DNA of 64,000 nucleotides from Malachius bipustulatus. Its lineage: Eukaryota > Arthropoda > Insecta > Coleoptera > Melyridae. Shown here piece by piece: positions 12,741 through 25,165 of the stretch. Each line of letters starts with the position of its first letter. Position 1 is the stretch's first letter. The stretch spans positions 3,162,001 through 3,226,000 of the forward strand of contig OU342635.1 in assembly GCA_910589415.1 (NCBI GenBank), read 5' to 3'. The position numbers were made by a program, and so were the translations under genes. The notes under the pieces were generated by a model. The model ran no database searches and was not told the origin of the DNA. It saw only the letters and a program-made list of their open reading frames with translations.

Positions 12741-14509
12741 GGGATGCAGGGGGATTTCTTTTAATTTAAGAATTCCTTTAGTTAAGTTATAGCATTTCCA
12801 CCTTGAAAGTATAAAATAGGGCATTAAGATTATCATCATATTTTCTATGTATGATTTTCCTGTCAATTTATCTGTGGGGATAATGTTGTCACGTTCTATT
12901 TTACCTGGTAAAGCCCATGCAGTACAATCAGGACCCAGTATAGACAGTATTCGTATCAGATCTTACCCCGCCTATATAAAATACAAGGTTGAGGTAAACT
13001 CATAAAAAGTTTCATAATAACTTTTCGCACTCCCACATCAAGCATCTCATTATACTGATGGATTTTCTCTCGCGCATATATTTCTCAACTTACCCACGTG
13101 ACGCAAATATCGGGATTTCGGTTCCAATATCCTCCCTATGTCATCATCACTTATAATAGAGGACATCGAGATGTGAATATTTCCTATCGGTCTGGGAAAG
13201 TATTGGGAACATTTTGCGCCATAATTCAGTATCGACGACCCGTTATCTGAAGAAAGGCAGCTTTATTGTAAGGGTTGGTCAACCTGAACGATACAGACAC
13301 ATGCTCCCTGGCGTGCATATTTATGAAAGAACTCGCCCTATCTCGTTATAAATCATTTTGGCAACTTCACATTAACGTGATTAAAAAGCAGTTTATTTGA
13401 AAGTTATGTGTATTTCCCACATTTTCATAAGCCCGCTCATATACATAATACATACCGGTGCGGTTGTCGGTGTTCAGCTGAAGTTTGAGTTCATGTTTCC
13501 GCTAGAAAACTTAAACCTAAATTTATTTTGTTCGAAACTGTCTACTGACTGCGTAAGTATTCATCATAAGTAGGTACTACTAAAAATACAAGGAAAAAAC
13601 TAGACAATCAAGGCTTAGTAGCTTGGTGGCATTTATTTTCTTTTAAGATAGGTAAAAAATATAAAAACTCCTTTACGAGACCCAATAAACTGGAGAGAGT
13701 TCTTTATATTGCAGAGTTCACATCTCTTACTGGGAAGTTTTGTGCCTACCAGATATTGAATTATTAAAGATCAATGTGATGTGATAAGTTTGGGTCTTCT
13801 TAACTTGGTAAATACGAGTCCAAACATCGTACTAAAACGAGAGTTCATTTTTTGTTCCATTTAATAACTCCAGTTTCAGCATCTGAGTTGGAGACAGTAA
13901 TTTAAAATGAGAACAAGAGTATTATATCTTCTTTGAACCAAAAAGAGAGCAAGTTTTATCAAATTAAATTTCAGATTTCAATATAATGAGCATTAAGTTG
14001 CTAGGGAATTGCAGTAGAAAAAACTCCTTTGAATAACTTCTTCTACGAGTTCTGCATAAGCCCAGTAAAAAAAGTATAATTTTAAATATCGGTCTCCATT
14101 ACTCAGGAACGCGCATGAGTTAGAGAAAACTAATATAACAATGGTAACGTTTCTTTTTACGATTTTATGGATAAAGATTACTATCAAGCGGAGTATAGAA
14201 CTTATATTAACTTAAGTCATTTTACTCAGTTTGTTGTGCAGTTTATATTTTATGTGTATGGCAATGGAAACTGTTTAGTAACGTGAGAACGTTTAAAATT
14301 GATAAAAAACTACCCTTAAAGTAACTTTTCCCACGGAATCCCTTTTCCATTCCCGTTTTCTGGCTGATTGTCACTCGCTCCAGTACAAAACGTCAAGATC
14401 CTCAAGGGAGACTATTCTTAACACCATACTTCTTGATTCCATTCGAATAGGGGGTATAAGATGATTTTTTATCTTCGTCCAGATAATTGAAAAGTTGAAT
14501 TTTTAAGCA
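12741..14509. other. AT-rich non-coding sequence
   Basis: No supported gene, RNA or repeat. The frames present are short and of low complexity. Confidence 0.5.
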
Positions 14510-15810
14510 TTGGTCAGTCAGCCAGAACTTCACCAGATCCACGATTCCGCCACTTTCACGGATAGACGGAACTATTGCATCCACGCGGCTACTGAGAAGT
14601 CAAACTTGTTGGCGGGAATGTTTTTTTCATACTCTTCCGTCGACTTTCAGGGAAGAACTCCGCCAATGATCCCTTCCGTGGAGCCCAAAATGTCAGACAT
14701 TGTTTTCCGACAGCGCATAAAGCGCATTATGTTAGCCTTAGACGCAAACAAAGCTTCTGGACCCGATGACGTACCTGTTATCGTACTTAAAAAATGCGCC
14801 ACTGAGCTGTCATCTGTTTTCTGTCGACTTTTCAGTCTGTTTTATAAAAAGGTAATATTTCCTTCCTGCTGGAAATGTGCACGTATCCAACCTATTCCCA
14901 AGAAAGGCAAAAAGTTATACCAAATAACTATCGACCAGTGGCACTGCTTTCAGTAATATCCAAGATTATGGAGAAAGCTATTAACCAACATCTTTTAAAG
15001 TACTTGGAAGGAGCTAATATAATCAGCGACCGCCAATACGGATTCCGTAAACAGAGGTCAACTGGTGACCTCCTCACCTACGTCACCGAGCTGTGGAACA
15101 GCGCAATCGAGCACCATGGGGAGTCTCGAGGGGTTGCGCTTGATATTTCTAGAGCTTTCGACCGTGTTTGGCATGGGGGACAGTTGGCAAAACTGCAGGC
15201 TTATGGCATGCCCGAGAAGGTCTGCCTGTGGCTTGCGAGTTATCTCGGAGATCGTTCATTACAGGTGGCAGTCGACGGAGTTTTTTCTGAGACCTTTTCC
15301 ATCAATGCCAGTGTGCCTCAGGATCCATTTTATCTCCGACTTTCTTTCTAATATGTATAAACGACTTGCTTGAAACAACAAAAAATCCAATATACAGTTT
15401 TGCCGACGACAGTACACTCATATCTTCTTATACCTTAGAAGCGCGAACATCTGCCATCGACGCACAGACTCGCAGGGAGCAAGAAGTTGCCATACTTAAC
15501 AATGACATACAAGACATTCTAGCTTGGGGGATAGAAACCAAGTTCAATTTAATGCTGGTAAAACCCAAGCAGTCATCTTCTCCAAAAAGGCCAACGTTTT
15601 GGAGTCAGATATGATGATAGCGGGACACTCTCTTACTCCATCGGCGTCTCTTCGTTTACTTGGAGTGAGCCTCGGAGCGAACATGTCTTGGCATGATCAT
15701 GTTGCTGGTCTGGCGAAGAGTGCTTCTCAAAAACTTGGAATACTCTTCCGCACGAAGAAATTTTATACCCCACAACCGCTTCTCCTCGGTTTAATACGCC
15801 ATTTTAAATT
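14510..15810 (+). pseudogene. Jockey-type LINE reverse transcriptase pseudogene
   Basis: Three overlapping frames reconstruct a reverse transcriptase. 14510-14915 holds the pre-RT region with NKASGPDDVPVIVLKKC. 14920-15330 holds NYRPVALLSVISKIMEKAI, QYGFRKQRSTGDLL and DISRAFDRVWH (the first catalytic Asp). 15340-15805 holds an intact FADDSTLIS loop near 15400, then FNAGKTQAVIFSKK and LRLLGVSLGANMSWHDHV. Frame shifts are near 14910, 15325 and 15545. The copy stops abruptly at about 15805 inside the thumb region. There is no endonuclease upstream, so both ends are missing. The type resembles the jockey-like elements widespread in arthropods. It is non-functional, but the catalytic residues survive, so decay is moderate. 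Confidence 0.85.
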
Positions 15811-16009
15811 ATTAAAGTGAAGGAAATATGTTTATACATGACGTCACAAATTGATGGTTTTTTCTTAAAATTCTCGAAAATGTTTTAACCCCTCGAACGG
15901 CTTCACTGAGTGACCTAGGCGTCATTTTGATCACGAAAAATTTTGGGCCCTCGGGATCATCAATGCGAGTTTTTCTTGTAACTTCAATCTGTAACGATTC
16001 CTTTAACGC

Positions 16010-16990
16010 CTTCGGCAACCTTCATCAAGTTATACGTTCTAGAGCTAAACGAGGATAAGTGTGAAGTGTATCTTATTGGTGGCACTCCACGGAAGAAGAA
16101 CAAAACGAAGCTCGATTGTCACTTTTGAGTATTGCACTCGAACTAAAATTTCTACTGCCAAATGAGACGTTACTTCTGGGATCGCCGTTAACTGCCGAAG
16201 TGACTCCAAAATGTGAATAGAAGACTTGAAGTATTGCGGAAAATGTGTACAGTACATTTTACGAACGAGCTGTTGTTGGATGTTTCCAGAAACGCGAAGA
16301 AGTTTCCACAAAACTGTGCTCGATAGACTCTGGACTGTAATATCCAGACGATCGCTTCAATGAAGGAGCAAGTAACGTTACCAGTCAGGTCGTGTTTAGG
16401 TGTCATGACCGCATAATCGTTAATAAACTCGCCATTTTTGTCCTCAGCGTATTCTGTCGATCGGAGTGCAGGACGTGGAGGCTTATGTGAGACCATGCAG
16501 TCATTCAGCAATGGAAAACTTCAACAGAAGCAGATCCGCCATCAATAGAACTGCAATTTATGAAACAGCATGACCCGTTCTGAGCAAATTACTTCGAACT
16601 ATGATTGACTCTGAACAGTCAGTATTGTCATCCAAAGCTCGTCTATACAACAGTTCGGGAATCTAGCGCTTGGCTTCATGCATTGCCTCTCCTTTCACTG
16701 GGTTTGATATTAACTGACGAACAACTTCGGATATCAGTAGCCTTGCTTAGGTGCTGACGTTTGTAAAGAGCACATTATTTCTCGATGTGGAGAGAAAGTG
16801 GACGTGTAAAGCCATCATGGTTTAGATTGCATAAAAAAATTGACGGAAATGATAGACAAGGCGAGATGAAGGAGATTATACACCGAGGTGTGATACCCGC
16901 TGGTGATGGTTTTAGGTCGTAAATGGAGACCAGGGGACTGTCAAGAATTGATGAGCGTCGACACCGGTAATCCAATCATGCATGAACGCC
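16010..16990 (+). pseudogene. Second LINE fragment, RT-distal region
   Basis: Several frame-shifted plus-strand segments in order match the region after the RT catalytic loop in a common invertebrate LINE type. LELNEDKCEVYLIGG is at 16038-16085, ETLLLGSPLTAEV at 16165-16205, and SSAWLHALPLLSLGLILTD at 16650-16715 followed by EQLRISVAL. GEMKEIIHRGVIPAGDG is at 16862-16912. The SAWL.ALP and IPAG motifs are ones I associate with those elements, whose clade I cannot name. Indels and stops are everywhere. Minus-strand frames of 88 and 107 codons in the same interval are shadows. The copy differs from the jockey-type fragment just upstream, so two different elements abut near 15.8-16.0 kb. Confidence 0.6.
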
Positions 16991-17010
16991 ACTGAGACTC
17001 TAGAAAAGAG

Positions 17011-17100
17011 TTTGAGACAAAGAACTGACAGTAAAATTATCCTTATTTTGAAATAACCTATAAACGAATAACAGTTACAGTTAGTAACCGTGACAGCGGA
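17011..17100. repeat. Dispersed repeat, copy 1 (partner at 57670-57760)
   Basis: About 90 bp starting TTGAGAC and ending GTAACCGTGACAGCGGAT is repeated in the same orientation at 57670-57760 with few differences, including a shared AACAGTTACAGTTAGTAACC core. No coding capacity. It is probably a short non-autonomous transposon fragment; the family is unknown. Confidence 0.7.
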
Positions 17101-18289
17101 TTTATTTAGTAACGAAGCATAGGTATGTATTAATACTTAAAGTTCAAATTTCATAGTCTTCAATATGAATATCTACAGTTGGTATTCATCATGCACTTCA
17201 TATATTTATTCACATATACCGAAAAAAGCTAAGTTTATTATTCAGCAACTTTACATATTTTCAGAATAAATTGAATATCGTTCAGATCTGAATTCAAGTC
17301 TGATTCTTTCATATATTTTCCACCTTCAAACCTAGAGAGATTTGTCCTACATATTCAGATAAGTTCTCGAAAAATCGTTTTACACGTCTATCTGTACCTT
17401 CCTATATCTTTCGATTTGTGAATTTCTTTGGTAATAATTTTATTTCAATATCCGATTTGTATGCGACTGCTTTTGACAAGTAGGCACCTATGTTTTACTA
17501 TTTGTCTAGTTTTCATCTATCTACAAGAATATCCCCAAGAGAAGGGTAAGGTGAAAATAAAAAATTTTAAGGCATCGGTGACTACTAACATTTTTTTAAA
17601 GACCATGCAAGTAAATTTTACGCTAATTTCCTTCTCCCCTTAGTTTGTAAAGTGATTTGGAACGCCGGATAGTGGAACAATCTATCGTCGATGAGAGCTA
17701 GTAGATTGAGGATTTCAAGGTCCAAACACTACACCCAAATAAATTCAATTCCTGGGGTAAACTCCTTTGCAAGTTTAATTCAAACAAAGCTTGGAGTTGA
17801 GCACAAGGAATTCTGAAACTCATTTTAACTAACCCTTCCGATCTATAAGTTTTAGTTGAACTTCCATTCCATGTTCGAGTTTTCAATCACCGATGTGTAC
17901 CGACTCCTTTGGGTAATAAATATTTTTACTTCACTTACATGCAACAACTTGGGCAGAGATATATTGCAGCAATATACGAGTAGGTATGTAGCATTGACTT
18001 TTCATAGCAAAATGTAATCCTCCTTCCATCGCTAGTCTTCGGAGACACGTACATAGGGAAATAATCTTAAATTAATCCAATAAGAATGGTTTTACAGTTG
18101 GAGTTGCCAAATAAATTCTTAATCAGAAAATCGAAATTTTTCAACTTTAAAGCTATTTACAACGAAAATGGCTTGAGATATCAGAAAACTGATTATATGT
18201 CCCTATCTTAACTTTTCATCTGGTATCCTATTACTTAGGTAAAATGTTTATACAGAATCAGCACTCTGTATACAGTGCCCTCCGAAAAA
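17101..18289. other. AT-rich non-coding sequence
   Basis: Nothing recognisable. Short frames only. Confidence 0.5.
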
Positions 18290-20345
18290 ATCACATCAAA
18301 TGGGATATTTTTTTTTGTTTTCCATCTTTTTTGAAAAATTTTAAGAAAGACTTTGTAATTTTTATCCCAAATTTCAGCCAAAATACTTCCCAGGTTTTAA
18401 ATTTCATGTTTTTGTAATTTTAGAATGTTCTAGAATGTTGCAGAAAGGTCGGCAAATTTATTAATGTTCTGGATTGTTCTTGAATGCTACCAAATATTCC
18501 AAAATGAATCAGAATGTGAGAGGATGTACTAGAAAGTTATAGAATATATTCGAAAAATCCTATAATATTCTAGATTGTGCTGGAATGTTCTGGAATGTTT
18601 ATAGAATATTGGCAGCCCCATGTGGGTTATTTCGGTAGCCCTTCATCCCCCACGGAACAAGAATATTTCCGATTAGCACTGCGAGGTTTAAATTGGAGAG
18701 AGTAGTCTGTCAATATATGACTTCAAGATTGTCCCAGAACATTTTAAAGAATGTTTTATTATTATTACGAATCTTCAGAGCTTTAAAATGTTATATTATT
18801 TATATTTCTAAAATGGAATATTCAACTTAAGAATGCTCTAGACTGTTCTAGAATGTTTCAGACAGATCGGCGCGTTTATGACTCTTATGACTAGAATGTT
18901 CTGTAATGTTTATGGATTCAGAATATTCTAGAAAGTTTACAATATTTCTAGAATATTTCAGAACGTATGAAAAGTCCAGGAATGTTAATGCTATAGGAAG
19001 ATCTGGAATGTTCTAGAAAGTGCATGACAAAAAGTCTTGACAAAATAAGGGTTAAACTTTCTGTAATCTTCCAGAATGATCTAGAATGTTCTTAATTGTC
19101 CTAGAACGTTTTGGAATGATCTAAATTGTTCAAGAATCATATTAGTGTTCGATGATATTCAAAAATATTAGAGAATATTTGGACTGTTCATGAATGTAAC
19201 AGAATGTTTTGAATTGTTCTATAATATTTGACATTCCTGGAATGTTTAAAAATCTTCTAGAATGCTATCAATTTCTTAATAATGTTGGAAAAATTTTAAG
19301 AATCTTCAAAAATGTCATAAAATGTTTAGAATACTTACGAATGTTCTTTAATTTTGTGATGTTCTAGGAGTTTAATAGCGTTAGAGGATGTTCAAGAAGG
19401 TTCCAAAATACTTGGTATGTTCCAGAATCTTTCAGAATGAACATTCTGTAAAGTTGCAGTTTGTTCTACAATGTTCGAAAATGATCTCAAAAGTTCTGGA
19501 ATACGTGAAAATATTTATTTTCATCATCTAATTTTGGTGAGGATATGCTCCAGCTTTTGGAATGATCTGGACTGTTCAAGAGTCATAGTGTTCAAGGATA
19601 TTCAAGAATGTTAGATAATATTTAGAGTGTTCCAGAATGTTCTGAAATGTTCTAAAAAGTTCGAGATTCCTGGAATGTTTAAAAATCTTCTGGAATGCTA
19701 TTAATTGTTTAAGGCTTAAACAATTATATGCTTAAACTTTAAGCATATTAAAACGCCTTTAAGAATGTTCTAGAACGTCCCGGAAAGTTTAGAATGCTTA
19801 CGAATGTTCTTGAATTTTCGATACGAAAGGTTCTAGAGAGTTTCATAGTGTTGGAGGATGTTCAAGAATGTTTCAGAATTCTTGGAATGTTCCAAAATCT
19901 TTCAGAATTCACATTCTGTAAAGTTTCAGTATATTCGAAAATGTTCGAAAATGATGTATAGAGTTCTGGAATATGTAAGAATATTTATTTTCATCATTTA
20001 ATTTTGGTGATGATACATTCCAGCTTTTGGAATAATCTGGGCCGTTCAAGAATCATAGTGTTCGAGGATATGCAAGAACGTTAGAGAATATTAGGAGTGT
20101 TCGAGAATGTTACAGAATGTTCTGAAATGTTCTATAAAGTTTGAGATTGCTGGAGTGTTCAAAAATCTTCTGAAATGCTATCAATTGTTTAAGAATGTTC
20201 TAGAATGTCCCGGAATATTTAGAATACTTACGTATGTTCTTGAATTTCAATCCGAGAATGTTCTAAAGAGTCTCATAGTGTTGGAGGATGTTCAAGAATG
20301 TTTCAGAATGTACATTCTGTAAAGTAAGAATAATTATTTTCAGCA
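18290..20345. repeat. Satellite-like block of TTCTAGAATG decamers, copy 1
   Basis: From about 18420 onward the sequence is a degenerate array of a ten-base unit close to TTCTAGAATG, e.g. GAATGTTCTAGAATGTT at 18423-18439. Adjacent units give alternating GAA and TTC triplets every five bases, the pattern of a heat-shock element. A larger tandem period is superimposed: the segment starting TCATCATCTAATTTTGGTG at 19521 recurs at 19991 (470 bp) and, shortened, near 20341. A non-decamer module around 18610-18770 (CCTTCATCCCCCAC and CGATTAGCACTGCGAGG) is shared with copy 2 at 24480-24640. No protein-coding frame of note. Confidence 0.8.
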
Positions 20346-23300
20346 TATAATTTTGGTGAGGATATGTACCAGCTCAAGAAAGTACAAGTCAGGGAAAAAT
20401 TCGTAACTGAAATTTAACTGGAAATTTCAAGAATCTTGGAATGGAACATTCTCAACTATTCCATCAACCTGTTGTGGTGGGGATACGTTCCAGTTCAAAA
20501 GTACCTGTCAGTAACTTAACGCTGACGCTTTCTAATTTTGTGATGATTGTGTCGCCATCTATCAGCGAGTCATTGTATTCATCCTACCAACAAGCTACAT
20601 CAATTCTCTTTAAAATGCCCTTCAACATTAAGGAGTTGGCAGAGACCGCAACGTCAAAAAGTTTTGAGATTGATTCCATTGAATTTAATCGTATTTGAAG
20701 AAAAGTTTTTATCTCATTCGGTCCGGAATTTAAAGAGATGGGTAAGCAAAAATGTAACCGATTAACAAACCTATAAATTAATTTGTAATAATAATCAAAT
20801 TAGTTGTCTCCCGAGATATTTCATTCTTTTTTATGACGATCCATATTTTTCACCTCTTCTCGCTAAAAACAATAGGTCATCACCATAGAAACGAGAAGAA
20901 CTTTGCGCTTTTTAAATTTGATATATTATGGAAGTTTAGCAAATTCAATAACTGAAAATCCAATGTAAACGTTTCTGTTAAACTTAAACTCTCATAAATT
21001 AAACTCAGAACATCGGTGACAGTGTTATTATTTTATGTAGCTTTAATGAATGTTCCTTTTCGTTAGGTAATTAAAACACGAATTTTATCAACTTTTTCAC
21101 GTACAACCTGCTTCCTTGGGAAAACTCTACCCATTTCTCAACGGCAATTCCATCCTCTCTCGTTTTTTTTTCTTGCAAACAATTGAGCTTTTAGTCTTAC
21201 AACTGAGGGAATTAAATCACGTTTGCTTCAATTTTCTTTAGAAATTTATTCAATAACAAATATCCTTTAAAATACAAAATAGCTGAGACAGATTATATTA
21301 AAAGAAGACATACTCTCTAGATTTTGTCTCCATCAATCAATTATAAATGATTTTTTTAGCAGTGACTCACGCGAGAGAGAATTCGCGGATGACAGAACTA
21401 ACTTTTTGGTTCATCCTCCTTGAAACACAACCAATTCCAAATCAGTAATAAACTCAGTCTCAGCAGTACCACATGTACTCAACAGATGTCGTTACTATTC
21501 AGGATAGTTTCGTTACTTTAATAACACAGTTTCTTATGCAAGACATGTTGTTATTTATTGTTCTATGATAGCTCTGTAGATCACTGATTGGAGTAGTTCA
21601 ATAATTACACACCTTCCAATTGTTTGTAGGTATTTTATCTGGCAGACTTGCTTGATGAAAAATTTGGGTGACACGATAAGTCAATTATTATTCTAGCCAC
21701 AAATTTGCCATCTTTCCAGAAACTATTATAGATGCACAGTTCGTTACAGTGGCAATTTTATTCGACTCCACGCCCAAGTTAAGCCGCTTGCAGTTGCTTC
21801 AAGGGATTGACGATTCGTTGTTGTGATGCTGATTTCATTCTATAGGATGCGGGTAGGAAAAATATGCTTGAACGGCAATCCCAAGCTTATTAAGTTTCGG
21901 ATTTAAATTGACTTTAAGATTCAAATCTCTGGACGGGACTAATCCGTGAGCCGTTCATCTGAGAACTACAACAGCTCGTTAATGGGAAAATACAATCGAG
22001 GTTTGTAATATTAGAGAATTAAACACGAATATAAATTGAACGATTAGTGAATAATAAGCCAGTAAGTACTACTTAAGAGCCAAGAAAGGGCGAAAAAAAT
22101 TCCTGGTTATCTTTTATTAAACTTAAGACTCCAGGCAAACGGATAATAGTACGTCTCGGCCATTAAACGCTACAGACCGACATAACCGTAGAGATATAAG
22201 CGTAACTTCAGAATGCGTAACGGGCTTTGACTCAGATAAACACTTATATGTGGTTATTAAACGTTCGGTCTATTAAGGCTTAGGTTAACTTCGAGAAGAA
22301 AACATCTGACGTATCTCATTACGTTCCAAAGCGAAGCTGTGAAAAGAAGGAAATTTCCTTTTCAAGGAAATGTTTTTTGTTGGGATTAACTCCTATAAAG
22401 TTTATTCTGAAAGTCACTTGGAAGACTAAAATGTTGATTAATAATAGCCGATTTCTTTTACTGAGCTACGATATATTTTATTCTTGAAGTGAGTTGGCCT
22501 GCCGTAAAAATCCAGTTAGTTTAGGTTATGGAATTAAGTGAACCATTTTATTTCAATGAACAGAAGTTTCGTTCAGAAAGATCTTTAAAGGAACATCATT
22601 GAAAATGGATGTAGTTTTTCCCTTCTACTCAGAAAACTTTCTACTATAGTCTAGACCTTACTCTTTGAAGTTTCTTCTACTAAGTAACTATCTAAACCTG
22701 TCTGGATCCAATCAGTTTTAGTTTTTCTTGCTTACTTCACTGACCTAGGGGACCAACGCTAACTACTTCATGAGACAATTGAAACGCAAGATCACGTAGA
22801 AGTGTTTGTAATGGGATGATTCCTTGATAACTTATGCTTCGTTAAGAGAACTAATTACCAATTAAGAAATGCTACCAAGTCTCTTAATTAACGAGGAACT
22901 ACCCTTTCATTATTATGCTCAAATTTAAGTTATCACACCAAACAATTATTAACTAAACAATTGTTGAAAATCCCGTCGTAAAAATGGTAGTTTGAACTCA
23001 CCTTACATCAAAACACATTTTTTAAGGAAAAAAATCCACATAGTACATTGAAATCAAAAATAGTAATGATCCTTTAGTGGATTTGAACTCCGTACTCACT
23101 TCGAGGTAGCAGCCTTACCCACTCTCCAAGCGTAAAAATTATTTCTTAACTTGTCATATTATATTCGTTATTAAAAGACCGATCCGAAAACTTTTTTCGC
23201 CCCCATATGTAGGTGACTTAATTGTCGTTGCGTTGCTCTTTTTCAGAATCATTCAAAAGTAAATTTGAGAAAAAATATAAACGAAATTTCATCAATTTAA

Positions 23301-23459
23301 GAATTTTTAAACAAATGTAAGCTAATTTTCGACCAGCGAGGAAATTTTTTATTTTTCGATCGAAGTGCCAACATATATATGTGAGACGAATTGAAGCCAA
23401 GATTTCAAATTATATGTTGAAGAAAAAGAACTTCAAGAAATGGGGGACGCGGAAAACAG
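20346..23459. other. AT-rich non-coding sequence
   Basis: No gene is supported. A minus-strand stretch at about 23083-23131 looks faintly tRNA-like (A-box and B-box-like strings) but does not fold properly and may be a SINE relic. Confidence 0.5.
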
Positions 23460-25165
23460 TCGGAATGACCTGCCGAAGTTTTGCCTGATTTTGACAGTTT
23501 TTCCAACGTTCAAGTTGAAAAATTTTAAGAAAGACTTTGTAATTTTTAGCCCAAATTTCCGCCAAAATACAGTTTTTTAAATTTCATCTTTTTTGTAATT
23601 TTAGAATGTTCTAGAATGCTCAGAAAGATCTTGAAAGCTTATGAATGTTCTGGAGTCTTCTTGAATACTTCCAGATATCCAAAATAGCCCAGAATGTGAA
23701 TGTTCTAGAAAGTTCTGGAATACAGTGAAACCTGGATAACCCGGAAACGCCTGGGACCGAAAATAAATTCCGGCTTATACAGTTTAACAAAACTGTCTAA
23801 GCCGGAAACAAACCTGCTTAGCACGGAAAATGCCCAACAGTACGTACATACATACAAACACTTACTTGTAAAGTAAAAAACCAATTAATTTTTTGATATG
23901 TAAATTAAATCTATTTTATATTTCAGTGTTAGCGTGTTTAATTTTATATTTGCAGACATAATTATCGATTATTCGAATATTGTATCTACTACATAAAAAT
24001 ATTTTTACGCTCACAGTTGGAGAGTTTAGAATTGACTAAAATAAAAATTGAATCCGAACAGGACTACACAGGAAGTGCATAAGTACCTACAGACAGTTTT
24101 TATTGCCGCAATAAAAATTCCGAGAAGTGAGAGTTGAATAGACGCGCGAGAACATGCGGAGATGAAGGGTTTTAGTAGGTGGCGACGTCGGTCCGCTTCC
24201 GTCTTATGCAGGTAAAATTGCGTGCATTAGGTTAAAAAACGTGTTCCGTCTCCGCGTTAAGCAGTTTCCGGCTTGAGCAGTGGAAGTTAACATGTAATGT
24301 GTATAGCTTAATTCGGGACCGGGAAAAATTTCCGTGATAGACAGATTTCCGCCTTATTCAGTGTCCGTCTTATCCAGGTTTGACTGTATTTAAAAATATT
24401 CCGGAAATCCAAGACTATTTTTGATATTCCTGGAATGTGCTGGAATATTCTGGAATGATTATAGAATTTAAGCAGCCCTATGTGGGTTATTTGGGTAGCC
24501 CTTCATCCCCCACAGACCAAGAATGTTTCCGATTAGCACTGCGAGGTTTAAGTTGAAGATAATAGTCTGTCAATATAGGACTTCAAGATTGTTCCAGAAC
24601 ATTTTAAAGAATGTTTTATAATTACTAATCTTCAAAGCTCTAAAATGTTCTATTATTTATATTTCTAAGACGGAATGTTCAATTAAAGAATGCTCTAGAA
24701 CTCGCTGTAGAATGTTCTAGAATGTTTCAATCAGATCGGTAATTTATGACTGTTATGACTAGAATGTTCTGTAATGTTTATAGATTCAGAATATTCTAGA
24801 AAGTTTCCAATAGAATATTTTAGAACGTATGAAAAGTTCAGGAATGTTAATGCTACAGCAAGTTACGGAATGTTCTAGGATGTTCTAGAAATTTCTTGAC
24901 AAAATCTCTTGACAAAAGAAAGATTACACTTTTTCTGTAATCTTCCAGAATGGTCTAGAATGTTCTTGATTGCTCTAGAACATTTTGAAATGATCTAGAC
25001 TGTTCAATAATCTTAGTGTTCGATGATATTCATAAATGTTAGAGAATATTTGGACTGTTCCAGAATGTAGCAGAATGTTTTGAATTGTTCTATAAAGTTT
25101 GACTCCTTAGGAATGACCTGCCGATGTTTTGCCCGATTTTGACAGTTTTTTCAACGTTTAAGGCA
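23460..25165. repeat. Satellite-like block of TTCTAGAATG decamers, copy 2, with flanking direct repeats
   Basis: This block is homologous to 18290-19100 in the same orientation: the opening AAATTTTAAGAAAGACTTTG, the central CGATTAGCACTGCGAGG module and the decamer field (e.g. GAATGTTCTAGAATGTTTC near 24710) are all shared. It is bounded by direct repeats of about 53 bp, GGAATGACCTGCCGA...GACAGTTTTT at about 23462-23515 and about 25110-25164. The first copy lacks these. The block is split by a DNA transposon at 23723-24386. Confidence 0.8.
23723..24386. mobile_element. Non-autonomous pogo/Tc1-mariner-like MITE, 664 bp
   Basis: The ends are inverted: CAGTGAAACCTGGATAA on the left and, as reverse complement, CAGTCAAACCTGGATAA on the right (one mismatch in 17). 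Both are flanked by TA dinucleotides (23721-23722 and 24387-24388), the target duplication of the Tc1/mariner superfamily. CAGT(C/A)AAACCT ends are typical of pogo/Tigger elements. The interior has no long frame and holds degenerate subterminal repeats (CCGGCTTA, CCGTCTTATGCAGG). The homologous block near 18545 lacks the insert, giving an empty site. It depends on a transposase elsewhere. Confidence 0.85.

Noticed and set aside
23083..23131. tRNA-like string on the minus strand with A-box and B-box resemblance
   Set aside because: The T-stem does not pair and no acceptor stem was found. At most it is a SINE relic.
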